A stretch of DNA of 64,000 nt from Planctomycetota bacterium. Its GTDB lineage: Bacteria > Planctomycetota > GCA-2746535. A model generated the notes under the pieces. It was not told where the DNA came from, did not search any database, and saw nothing but the letters and a program-made list of their open reading frames with translations. Position numbers and translations under genes: made by a program. The stretch covers positions 1 to 64,000 of the forward strand of contig NVWA01000014.1 in NCBI GenBank assembly GCA_002746535.1, given 5' to 3'. Each line of letters opens with the position of its first letter. Positions within the stretch are counted from its first letter, which is position 1. Below, piece after piece: positions 1 through 8,080 of this stretch.

Positions 1-37
1 TTATTGAATTAATGTTGTTGACTATTCTAAGTCCCAT
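1..37 (-). CDS. Flagellin, N-terminal 12 codons only (runs off left edge)
   Basis: Reading the minus strand from position 37, an ATG follows a perfect Shine-Dalgarno GGAGG (plus-strand cctcc at about 45-49) and encodes MGLRIVNNINSI before the window ends. This matches the very conserved start of flagellins (MGLRIN-N-x-x-SLNAQ), the subunit of the flagellar filament that is exported through the flagellar type III system. Seen: start codon, strong ribosome binding site and 12 residues. Inferred: that the rest of the gene outside the window is a normal flagellin. The D0 N-terminal helix of flagellin is distinctive enough that even 12 residues are informative, but the identification rests on this short stretch. 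Confidence 0.7.
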   Translation of the reverse strand, partial: MGLRIVNNINSI

Positions 38-141
38 TAATCATCCTCCTTGATTTAATTTTGGCATCCTTGCCTATTTATTTGTACCCAGAGACTCCTT
101 TAGTAAAATTAAAATTTAAGCTAATTTCCAATCCAAGGTCC

Positions 142-169
142 ATATCGTTATTTAGAAGGATAAACATTA
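142..169 (-). promoter_or_regulatory. Possible sigma-28 (FliA-type) promoter of the flagellin gene
   Basis: On the minus strand TAATGTTT is followed after 12 bases by AACGATAT. The FliA consensus is TAAAGTTT-N11-GCCGATAA, so the upstream element matches 7 of 8 positions and the core CGATA is present, with a spacer one base too long. It would give a leader of roughly 100 bases before the ATG at 37. Its position in front of a flagellin start is what makes it worth listing. Confidence 0.35.
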
Positions 170-293
170 GTGATGTAGTTAGAATTTAAAATATTTGTAT
201 GAAATTGTTATTTTTGAAAAATACTTAATTTATCAAGTTTCTATTATGAAAATAACACTTGCTTATAAAGGACTAATTTTAAAAATAAAATAA

Positions 294-410
294 ATTACAC
301 TATATTTACTCATCATTATAATCGATACAGGCCATGCAGAAGCTTATAACCAGAAGTCATGGCGGTGGGTAGTGGGAATGCTGACCGTCTCTGCTCTTAT
401 GGTGAAATAA
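294..410 (+). other. GC-richer intergenic island, possible gene relic
   Basis: Within the AT-rich gap between the divergent flagellin start and the gene at 445, bases from about 330 to 405 are clearly richer in G+C than their surroundings. A reading frame is open from 294 to a TAA at 408-410 and its last part, HAEAYNQKSWRWVVGMLTVS, looks protein-like, but there is no in-frame ATG. I do not recognise it. The remainder of 1-444 holds only the flagellin start and its leader. Confidence 0.2.
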
Positions 411-444
411 CTAATCTGTTAAATTAAAACTATTGGGATAAATA

Positions 445-840
445 ATGAAATTAAGACATATAAGTAAATTATCAGTTGATCCAGAATGCTTTGTTGATGT
501 ATTTTTTCATCCTTCACTTGAGCAATATGGTCCAATACTCTGTGAAAACTTTTCAGGAAGAATTGGTGCGTTGAAAAAAAGTATTAATTTAGAGGGCTAT
601 CCAATCAGATTACGTGATAACCCAAATTTGCCAATTGATTCAATTAAAATTATAATCAATGGTGAAACTGTAATTCAAGAGTCCGTTAGTGGGAAGGAAG
701 ATTGGTTTGAGTATTTAATTGGTTTAATTGTTGGTGCTTTGAAAGAAAATGCTGAAGAATTACAAAAATTTAAAAATGAATTTCTTACGCTAAAGGACAA
801 TAATTATTTTATGCAAAAGGACTCTGCAGTGGTAAGGTAA
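445..840 (+). CDS. Hypothetical protein, 131 aa
   Basis: An open frame with an ATG start and typical AT-rich codon use. The protein has no signal peptide or membrane segment, is mixed in charge, and ends in a helical stretch rich in Lys and Glu (about residues 85-120). There is a Pro/Asn-rich loop near residues 50-62. I recognise no family. The ribosome binding site is weak (GGGATAA 5 bases before the ATG). It stands alone between two GC-richer intergenic islands. It could be a small cytoplasmic accessory protein; no function is assigned. Confidence 0.5.
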   Translation: MKLRHISKLSVDPECFVDVFFHPSLEQYGPILCENFSGRIGALKKSINLEGYPIRLRDNPNLPIDSIKIIINGETVIQESVSGKEDWFEYLIGLIVGALKENAEELQKFKNEFLTLKDNNYFMQKDSAVVR

Positions 841-924
841 ATCTTAATCTAATCACAATTTGGCAAGAAAATTCTATTCAAGATACTCGTTAGATTAAAT
901 TAAAGATCAAAGATAAAAAAGTAA

Positions 925-1029
925 GCTTATCAAACCCCAGTTGTGGGAATGATGGCTATAGTTACACATTTAGATCATCGCGAAATGGTTAGGGTTGTTG
1001 ATCTGTTTCATCCGCGGATTGGGTTTTGA
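925..1029 (+). other. GC-richer intergenic island in the 841-1207 gap, possible gene relic
   Basis: The 367-base gap before the sigma-fusion gene contains a segment (about 930-1028) richer in G+C than neighbouring coding DNA. One frame is open from 925 to a TGA at 1027 and reads MMAIVTHLDHREMVRVVDLF from its internal ATG at 949; another frame in the same stretch ends in KLIKPQLWE and a stop at about 950. Both look like C-terminal tails of lost genes, but neither has a convincing start. The rest of the gap is AT-rich and shows nothing recognisable. Confidence 0.2.
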
Positions 1030-1207
1030 TTTAAACATGCCTAATTTTTTCTTAATATATTCAAATTATTTACAAATTGAGTAACTAACTCAGTGTTTCT
1101 GAAGTGAATGAAACAAATTAATTAAAATATTAAAATTAAACGGGAAAATAATCCTGGGTTGTAGTTAACTAAATTTGAAATGATTCAATGTCCACTGGAG
1201 ATTTTAA

Positions 1208-4200
1208 ATGAAACCATTAGCCGATATTAACTCTCTTTTTCAGAAATACTGTAAAAGTACTTCTGAAAATAATTTGCTTGAGATTCTAAAACAAAGCCAG
1301 AAATATATTTTTAAAATTTGTTTTAAAGTATTAAAAAATCAACATGAAGCGGAGGATGCAACTCAAGATGTACTAATAAAAATTATTCAAAATATTCATA
1401 TTTTAAAGAAAGATTCTAAATTAACTTCTTGGATAAACCAGGTTAGCTTGAACCAAGCTATTGATTACCATCAAAAGAGAGTCAAAAGTAAATTATCTTA
1501 TCAAGAAGATTTGAATATTTCTGATGACAGTTCAGATGAATTATTAGATAATGTTATCTTGTATGAACATATCGGTCAATTACCTGAGAAGGAAAAATCA
1601 TTAATTCACTACAGATTTGTCAATAATTTAAATTTAGATGAAATTGCTAAGGAAACGAATTCAACAACTTCAACCGTTCATAGACAAATTCAAAAAGCTC
1701 TTGAAGTATTGAAAGTAAGTCTGAAGAAAAGTGGTTTTGCGACCTTGTCATTATCATTTATACCAATTTTAGAGGAAGCTTCAGCTGTTGAATTGACGAC
1801 TGATTTAACTATTCGGTTATCAAATGAATTGTTTTCACATAATCAAACGATATTAGTTTCATCAAATACGTTAAAATTTTCCCTAGCTACGAAAAAATAT
1901 TTATTAGTGTCGTTGTTGTTATCATCTGTAGTGACGTTAACTTTGTCTATAAACTATTTTTTGGCACCATTATTTGATGAGCTACCTGCTAATGATAATA
2001 TTCAGATTTTAAAACAAAATCCAAGACCAGAACATTCTAATGTAAATAATAATATTAATAATAAACAAAAGGCTCATTTATCAGAAGGCGTATCTCATAA
2101 TAAAAGATTAAGTGAGAACGTGAAACAAAAACATACAACTAGTGAGCAAAATGAAACTAAGCCAGATATGTATGATGAAGTAAAAAATAAAAAGATAGAT
2201 AAAAAATACTTTGGAGTAGTTATTGATGAAGATTCAAAACTGCCAATTGAAGGTGTCTCCGTAGAAGTGTATGATATTTTTACACATAAAAAAGTGGTTT
2301 TAAAAACTAATGAAGAAGGTCGTTATTTTTCAAATAATCTTTCTAAGAGTCCTTTTTTATATTATATAAGGTTTATTAAAAAGGGATTTGCACTAAAAAT
2401 AACATTTCAGGAGTTTAAAAATGTTGATCCATTAAGCATATTATTAAATAAAGGTTACAGTAAAAAATATGAAGTGATTGATAGAGATGAAATTCCTTTT
2501 GAAAGTGGTCAATTAATTTCTTATCTACCATCAAAATTGCCAGAGAATCATAAGTACTTTCACCATGAACACTTGTCAAGTACACAATTTTCAGCATCAA
2601 AATTATTAATTAGAACTTTGCCTAGTTATTTAAGAATTGAAGATAAAAAGGATATTACTAAGGACAAAAGTGAAGTGATATTCTCTAATAAAAGCTTGGA
2701 TAAAGAATTTGAATTTAGATTTTTATACAAAGGCTATTATTCACAAAAAATTAAAAATAATAGTCATGCGCATCGAAAGTTGAAGAATTTTGGTATGAAA
2801 ATAAAGTCTTTAGAAAATAAATTAATGCTCAATCGACCAGTAGATCTTTTATTGAAAGTTAAATATTTTTACACACAAAAAAAGACAGATCTGAATTATT
2901 TAGATATTAATTATAAATGTATTAATAAAAAAGATGTTCTTTTATTGAATAGCAATGGGGAATTGAATAGTTACTTCTTTGGAGAAACAATACCCAAAAG
3001 AACGGGCATGTCAATGCTTTCAGATAATTTACCTGATTTCACAATAGATTCGAAATATTACTTTCATTCAAAAAACATTCCGGTGGATGAATGGTTGTTT
3101 AATAAAAAGCGAGAATTAAAAGGTGACATGATTATTAAGTTGAAAGCAAAAGTCTTTGGGAAATTGATTGATGACTCAAGTGTAGAGTATCCTAATTCAT
3201 ATATACTTATTGGAGGTAAACTATTAAGATCTGATAATCAAGCTTATATCTCTGAATCGTATATTACTCCAATGGGAAGTGCTACTATTTGGGATAGTAA
3301 TTTTTCAAATAAAAAAATGTTTAATACCGTACCTATTTTATCTGGTGGGAGTTATAACATCGAAAATGTACTTAAAAGAAAAACAACGTTTAAGTTTAAA
3401 CTTCAAGTTTTAATATCAGGAAGGCCTTTAGTAAATGTCGCTGTTATTGTAAGTAGTGTTAAACCAAATGAAAAGTTGTTGTCAAAAGAGTTTATCACAG
3501 ATAAAAACGGTGTATTATCATTTGATGGTTTTGTTAGTTCCAAATATAAGTTTACATTTAGCGTGATCAAAAATAACTACAATAATAATATTAAATTTTT
3601 TATTGAGTCAAAAAAATTATCCCAAGTTCCGTATCAATTAAATTTAAAACAGAAGGTACCAATCAAATTAAGTTTGGAGGGTAGTGCGTTAAATTCTTTA
3701 AAAGAATTTAATTTTCAATTAAAAAAAGAAGGATTTGATTTTATTAGTGCTATAAGACTTACAAAGGCTGTACCAATTGATTCGATAGTAATTCATTTAC
3801 CTGAAATTGGGAGCTATGAATTATCTTGTGAATCATCAAATAAATTATTAAGCCATCATTTTAACGTTAAGTCTCTACATGTCGGTGAGATTGAAAAAGA
3901 GTTTAAGCTAAAGATATATAGTACTGAAAAAAATATATCTAAAGTAACTGTGCAAATACCAAAAAAGATATATCTAGATAAGTTATTTAGGTGCAGGCTT
4001 GGTTACGATTCTAAAGGAGGTTATATTATAATATCAGCTTTGAAAGAGTTGCAAGAATTAGATGTATATCAGGGGTCAACTTTATTTTTGGAAGCGTACT
4101 ATAAAAATGGTTTATTATATTCTAATAGTTTTAAAATCCCAAAAACTTCTAAGTTTAATCTGCTATTTGATGTTAACAAACCCAACTGTGTGAAATATAA

Positions 4201-4435
4201 TGCACACAAACTAGAGCATGCTTTAATATTCAATAAGTTTAGAGAAAATGATATAATTTTAAATTTTAATGGTGAAAGAATCATTAACACCGATCAAATT
4301 GAAAAAATTTACGATAAATTAAGTGCGAATAGAATATCAGTTGAAATTATTAGGAAAAATGAAAATGTGAAACTAGAGATTCCAAGTATTAGAATTCAAG
4401 GATTAAGTAACCATTATATAAAGATTAAAAATTAA
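1208..4435 (+). CDS. ECF sigma factor fused to a membrane anchor, Ig-like domains and a PDZ-like C-terminus (1075 aa)
   Basis: Residues 33-95 are sigma-70 region 2 (an EAEDATQDV helix followed by LTSWINQVSLNQAIDYH) and residues 115-172 are region 4, with a helix-turn-helix LNLDEIAKETNSTTSTVHRQ. An amphipathic linker follows, then one membrane helix (about 229-252). The long remainder should lie outside the cytoplasm: an Asn/Lys/Gln-rich spacer (265-330), a carboxypeptidase-regulatory-like domain (333-400, motif PIEGVSVEVYD then TNEEGRYF), a second such domain (about 728-795, GRPLVNVAVIV then TDKNGVLSF), and a PDZ-like module (about 1005-1066, ENDIILNFNGERI). The architecture implies a membrane-tethered sigma factor whose external part could sense envelope state; how the head would reach RNA polymerase is unknown. 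No anti-sigma gene is adjacent. The start has no strong ribosome binding site apart from CTGGAGA about 8 bases upstream. Domain assignment for sigma is firm, for PDZ moderate. Confidence 0.85.
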   Translation: MKPLADINSLFQKYCKSTSENNLLEILKQSQKYIFKICFKVLKNQHEAEDATQDVLIKIIQNIHILKKDSKLTSWINQVSLNQAIDYHQKRVKSKLSYQEDLNISDDSSDELLDNVILYEHIGQLPEKEKSLIHYRFVNNLNLDEIAKETNSTTSTVHRQIQKALEVLKVSLKKSGFATLSLSFIPILEEASAVELTTDLTIRLSNELFSHNQTILVSSNTLKFSLATKKYLLVSLLLSSVVTLTLSINYFLAPLFDELPANDNIQILKQNPRPEHSNVNNNINNKQKAHLSEGVSHNKRLSENVKQKHTTSEQNETKPDMYDEVKNKKIDKKYFGVVIDEDSKLPIEGVSVEVYDIFTHKKVVLKTNEEGRYFSNNLSKSPFLYYIRFIKKGFALKITFQEFKNVDPLSILLNKGYSKKYEVIDRDEIPFESGQLISYLPSKLPENHKYFHHEHLSSTQFSASKLLIRTLPSYLRIEDKKDITKDKSEVIFSNKSLDKEFEFRFLYKGYYSQKIKNNSHAHRKLKNFGMKIKSLENKLMLNRPVDLLLKVKYFYTQKKTDLNYLDINYKCINKKDVLLLNSNGELNSYFFGETIPKRTGMSMLSDNLPDFTIDSKYYFHSKNIPVDEWLFNKKRELKGDMIIKLKAKVFGKLIDDSSVEYPNSYILIGGKLLRSDNQAYISESYITPMGSATIWDSNFSNKKMFNTVPILSGGSYNIENVLKRKTTFKFKLQVLISGRPLVNVAVIVSSVKPNEKLLSKEFITDKNGVLSFDGFVSSKYKFTFSVIKNNYNNNIKFFIESKKLSQVPYQLNLKQKVPIKLSLEGSALNSLKEFNFQLKKEGFDFISAIRLTKAVPIDSIVIHLPEIGSYELSCESSNKLLSHHFNVKSLHVGEIEKEFKLKIYSTEKNISKVTVQIPKKIYLDKLFRCRLGYDSKGGYIIISALKELQELDVYQGSTLFLEAYYKNGLLYSNSFKIPKTSKFNLLFDVNKPNCVKYNAHKLEHALIFNKFRENDIILNFNGERIINTDQIEKIYDKLSANRISVEIIRKNENVKLEIPSIRIQGLSNHYIKIKN

Positions 4436-4438
4436 ATA

Positions 4439-4687
4439 TTGTTTAGGCTGAATGAAGGTGTAGGTCACTGATTTTTCCGAAGCTTGGTTTTTTAATTTTA
4501 ACACCCCAGCTATTGGAAGTCTCAAATTTCCCAATCCACAACCCCCTAAGCACTAACGATTTAAGACCATACGCCACGTCAGTTGATGACAACTGGCGTG
4601 TCACCAATATCAACTGGTGAGAAATTATTATGAATATGTGAGCGTTTTTTTTTGGAGTAAGTGCAATGCCAAGAGCTACAAGCTCTC
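4439..4687 (-). pseudogene. Possible decayed reading frame, minus strand, with dyad symmetry
   Basis: The gap between the convergent genes ending at 4435 and 4699 is richer in G+C than the genes around it. On the minus strand a frame of about 82 codons is open from 4687 to a TAA near 4439, including RELVALGIALTPKK and later GLWIGKFETSNSWGVKI, but it has no ATG and I recognise no family. The same stretch holds an imperfect inverted repeat (4571-4600, arms ACGCCA..GTTG and CAACTGGCGT) and a short hairpin CACCA/TGGTG (4602-4619), so it may instead be a structured intergenic element. Low confidence either way. Confidence 0.2.
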
Positions 4688-4698
4688 GGTACTATTCT

Positions 4699-5424
4699 TT
4701 AATTTAATTTGTTTGTTAGTAGCTTTCTCCAAATTATGATGTGGCTTGAAATGGCAATGGTAACTAATACAACTGGTAGCCAGACATATGGGAAATATAA
4801 AACCCAAGTATTAAGATGCCTTGGGTCATCACCAAAAAGTCTGACGATAGGTGACGTTGTAATGGCAATAATAAAAATAGCCAATAAACATAACGAGCCC
4901 CAAATGTTCCATGCCCATAAAATCCTTTTGGAAATAGTAAATCCGAATTGATAGAAAATAAAAATTATTAATGCTGTAAGGCCTGTAATTATATCGAAAT
5001 TATAACCTGAAAATGAGAGCTCGTCGGGCATGATATTTTTATTGCTTGCTTCATGCATGATGATTTCTAAAGGAAGTCGAAAAGATTGGAGGCCAAGTAA
5101 TGTATATAAAGAAATTTTTGAAATACCATCTTGACCAAATTTTGAAAAGCTAAATACAAATGCCATTATTGGAAGAGCAATAATCATAATCATCATTGGC
5201 GGTGGAAAATTATCAAAACTAGATAATATGCCCGCAAAAGCAACATATGAACTGATACCCATGATTGTAATCATGAGAGTTGCCATGATAAGAAATTGCC
5301 GTAAATTTCTAAAGGAGAAAAGTAGCATCCAATAAACGGCAATAATAATTGCTAAACCGCCAATGCCATATGCTGTAAAAGAATCCCATCCTGGTGGAGA
5401 AATATTAATTGTATTTGGGATCAA
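4699..5424 (-). CDS. Multi-pass membrane protein of unknown function, sulfatase-linked (241 aa)
   Basis: About seven hydrophobic segments spread over the whole length, with a periplasm-like loop PDELSFSGYNFDI near residues 128-140 and a Trp-rich last helix pair. It resembles conserved membrane proteins of unknown function that share the pattern LQSFRLPLEIIMH and WVLYFPYVWLPVVL. I assign no activity. The start is a TTG only 9 bases after the stop of the sulfatase gene; no in-frame ATG occurs before residue 33, and the TTG start retains the whole first membrane helix, so I keep it. The tight spacing implies one transcript with the sulfatase. Confidence 0.7.
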   Translation of the reverse strand: MIPNTINISPPGWDSFTAYGIGGLAIIIAVYWMLLFSFRNLRQFLIMATLMITIMGISSYVAFAGILSSFDNFPPPMMIMIIALPIMAFVFSFSKFGQDGISKISLYTLLGLQSFRLPLEIIMHEASNKNIMPDELSFSGYNFDIITGLTALIIFIFYQFGFTISKRILWAWNIWGSLCLLAIFIIAITTSPIVRLFGDDPRHLNTWVLYFPYVWLPVVLVTIAISSHIIIWRKLLTNKLN

Positions 5425-5433
5425 TGGTTTTCT

Positions 5434-6933
5434 CTAATTATCTGGTGACCAGTTTTGCATGCCTACTGATTCAAGTGTATCTTTTCTGTTAATTAGTTTG
5501 TCTGTATTGCTTTCATAACCTCTTGCTTCAATTTCTTTAATTAGCTGACCAGACTTAAGTAGCATTTCCTTTATGTCGGCTTGGTCCTGTTTTGCTTTTT
5601 TATTAACAATTTCAGGATCACATATTTCTAATAAATAACTTCTTAAAAGTTTGATTTGTTCTTTAACATCTTCTCGGCTGGGGGCTTCAATGATTAAATC
5701 ATGAAGTTCATTAGGGTCATTGATCAAATCAAAAAGCATTGGTCTTTCACCGACACATTCTACAAATTTATATTTACCGTTGCTGATGGCAAAAGTTCCT
5801 TCGGGCCATCCATTGGCGTGAAATTCTGAAAAGGCGAATTTATTTTTAGGGGCATTTTCTTTGCCTTGAGCTAATCCCAATAAAGAGATGCCACGATAAC
5901 CAGTATCGTTTTGTAATCCTACTGCTTCTGCTATGGTAGGGAAAACATCGACGAGACCTGCGGGGCTTTTCTCGACAACGCCTTTTTGTATTCCGGGGCC
6001 AGATATAATTAATGGAACTCTGATGGAATCTTCATACATGTTCATTTTACCCCACATTTGATGAGCACGACAATTTTCACCATGATCACTGGTATAAATG
6101 ATTAATGTATCTTCCATTAACTTTTCATTTTCGAGCGTTATTAGAAGTTTCCCTAATTCTCTATCAAAAAGTTCACAATGAGCATGATAACCAATATGGG
6201 CTCTTCGAATATCTTCTTTGTCAGCAAATTTACCACAGTGATGCGATGCAAATGCTTGGTGATACGGATGAAGTTTATCATAGGATTCAAAATATTTTTC
6301 ATTTAGATCATCGACCTTTACAACACTCTCGTAATAATCCCATAAATCAGGTGGGGGAGCCCAACCCGGATGAGGATCAAATAATTGCACGTTTAATACC
6401 CACTGAGTATCTTTAGGTCTATCTTCTTTTAACCACTGTATAGCTCTACCGGTTATGACGATATCGTTAAAAGGTTGATTGTAATAATCATCACGTTTTC
6501 TCGTATTTTTCATTTGTTTCATCTTGCTAAATCTTGGTAACGCAGCTTGGTCACGATACAAAGAGTGTATGTCATAACTATTTCTACCTCGATTTAGAAT
6601 GTGAGTTTCAATGCCTGAATCACAACCTTCTTTAAAATCATTTCTACCTATAGAACAAACTGGTATTTTATTTTTTTGGAAAAAATGCCCCCAACCTTTT
6701 GATTTGCCATCCCAAGGGGATGAATTACACCATGTGCCTATTTCATGGGTGTATCTTCCTGAAAACATACTTCCTCTAGACGGAATACATAGTGGGCTGG
6801 AGCAATAGGAATATTCGAATCTTACCCCTGTTTCAGCGAGTCTATCAATATTTGGGGTTCTCGTTATAGGGTTCCCATAACAACCAGAAAACATTGGATT
6901 ATGTTGGTCAGACATTACGAATAATACATTCAT
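5434..6933 (-). CDS. Type I (formylglycine) sulfatase, cytoplasmic
   Basis: Hydrolyses a sulfate ester; the substrate is not evident. The N-terminus NVLFVMSDQHNPMF supplies the first metal ligands (Asp9, Gln10), CIPSR at residues 49-53 is the CxPSR signature whose Cys is converted to formylglycine, and YTSDHGENCRAH near residue 285 gives the second metal-binding DH pair. At 499 residues it has the usual S1-family length. There is no signal peptide, unlike many polysaccharide sulfatases, so it probably acts in the cytoplasm on small imported sulfated compounds or on phosphonate-like esters. No maturase gene is in the window. First gene of a two-gene operon with the membrane protein downstream. 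The ribosome binding site AGGAA precedes the ATG. Confidence 0.9.
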   Translation of the reverse strand: MNVLFVMSDQHNPMFSGCYGNPITRTPNIDRLAETGVRFEYSYCSSPLCIPSRGSMFSGRYTHEIGTWCNSSPWDGKSKGWGHFFQKNKIPVCSIGRNDFKEGCDSGIETHILNRGRNSYDIHSLYRDQAALPRFSKMKQMKNTRKRDDYYNQPFNDIVITGRAIQWLKEDRPKDTQWVLNVQLFDPHPGWAPPPDLWDYYESVVKVDDLNEKYFESYDKLHPYHQAFASHHCGKFADKEDIRRAHIGYHAHCELFDRELGKLLITLENEKLMEDTLIIYTSDHGENCRAHQMWGKMNMYEDSIRVPLIISGPGIQKGVVEKSPAGLVDVFPTIAEAVGLQNDTGYRGISLLGLAQGKENAPKNKFAFSEFHANGWPEGTFAISNGKYKFVECVGERPMLFDLINDPNELHDLIIEAPSREDVKEQIKLLRSYLLEICDPEIVNKKAKQDQADIKEMLLKSGQLIKEIEARGYESNTDKLINRKDTLESVGMQNWSPDN

Positions 6934-7115
6934 GATGATTCCTATAAAAACTTTTTCGATTAGTTGTTCGTAATTCGGGATAATCTATGAGTAGATAGAT
7001 TACTTATATTATTTCAGATCTCACTTAAAAAAGATTACAACTTTAAAATGCACGTGGTATTTACAGTAAATTATTTATGAATAAATAAATCATTTATACT
7101 TGTCGAGAATGAGTG

Positions 7116-7493
7116 CTAATTATGTTTTTTTTTTGGTTGAATTCCAAATTTAAATGAAACAAGTTTTTTAAGATATGGTTCTAGTAAGACATACCACAAA
7201 ATACCTAGAAGGTCTGCAAATATATCTGCAATTGAAAATTCTCGGTGGGGTAGAAAAAACTGAACACATTCAATGAGAATGCCAAATCCGATTAATAGCC
7301 AAACTTGATTTAATATTTTTATTTTATTGTGAAAAGCATGGTCCAATAAAAAAGAAAGAACAAAGAAAGCAAAGGCGTGATTAATTTTATCAAGTTCTTG
7401 AAACGAATTTAAATCCATTTTTTGAGAAGTTGTTGCTAGATAAATAATGGCGATGACGCAGATGAAGAACGATGCTTTAAAAAAAGATTTTAT
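7116..7493 (-). CDS. VanZ-like membrane protein with a probable non-AUG start
   Basis: Small membrane protein of the VanZ family: DKINHAFAFFVLSF, then FGILIECVQFFLPHREFS and ADIFADLLGILWY are the family's conserved helices and Glu/His-containing loops. From its first ATG (7418) only 100 residues would be made and the first membrane helix would be missing. The frame is open upstream and encodes KSFFKASFFICVIAIIYLAT, exactly the missing helix. No ATG, GTG or TTG is available there, but an AAAGGAG sequence lies 7 bases before an ATA at 7493-7491. I therefore place the start at that ATA (125 codons plus stop). It lies within a few bases of the cvpA stop (7496), suggesting coupled translation. Function of the family is unclear; a sequencing error or lost ATG is the alternative. 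Confidence 0.65.
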   Translation of the reverse strand: MKSFFKASFFICVIAIIYLATTSQKMDLNSFQELDKINHAFAFFVLSFLLDHAFHNKIKILNQVWLLIGFGILIECVQFFLPHREFSIADIFADLLGILWYVLLEPYLKKLVSFKFGIQPKKKHN

Positions 7494-7495
7494 TT

Positions 7496-8080
7496 TTATT
7501 CTCCTTTTGACTTTTTATTATCTTTTTCAGGTTTTTTAGATTTGCTATCATGCTCGTCAACCTGATCTTTAATTAATCCTTTTCCTTGATCGAGAATATT
7601 TTTTATTTTAGGAGCGATTTCATTTTTTAAGATATTCATATTTTCTTCTGTGATAAACATCGAACATAGGGCTGATTCTGAAACGGCTGTGCTTAAATGT
7701 TTTACGGGATAGGAAATTAAAGCCATGACGACAATGCAAATGATACAAATTCCTTTCATTCCGCCAACAGCACCACCAAACATTCGATCCAGTTTTTGCA
7801 GGTGTAATTTTTCAAGCAAACTTTTGAAGGTTACCGAAAGAACTTGAGCGGTAAAATAAATCATACCAAAGCAGATAATATATCCCATGAACTTGGAGAG
7901 ATTCTCGCCACTAATAAAAGTCGATAATATTTTTCCTACGGATGGGCCTGCTATTGAAGCAAAAATAATACCTCCGAATACTGCAATTATGCCAAAAACT
8001 TCATAAACAAAACCTCTGGCAACACCAATAAATATTAGTAGTAGCAAGTAAACAAAAATAAATATATCAATCCAATTCAT
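7496..8080 (-). CDS. CvpA family membrane protein
   Basis: Four predicted membrane segments in the first 130 residues, with the family pattern of a conserved N-terminal helix (WIDIFIFVYLLLLIFIGVARG) followed by GGIIFASIAGPSVGKIL and a conserved GGAVGGMKGICI loop-helix. CvpA proteins are inner-membrane proteins linked to colicin V export and envelope stress tolerance in enterobacteria; the role here is inferred only at family level. The C-terminal 40 residues are charged, rich in Lys, Asp and Glu, and presumably cytoplasmic. The start codon overlaps the truA stop (TAATG), so the two are probably translationally coupled. Confidence 0.8.
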   Translation of the reverse strand: MNWIDIFIFVYLLLLIFIGVARGFVYEVFGIIAVFGGIIFASIAGPSVGKILSTFISGENLSKFMGYIICFGMIYFTAQVLSVTFKSLLEKLHLQKLDRMFGGAVGGMKGICIICIVVMALISYPVKHLSTAVSESALCSMFITEENMNILKNEIAPKIKNILDQGKGLIKDQVDEHDSKSKKPEKDNKKSKGE

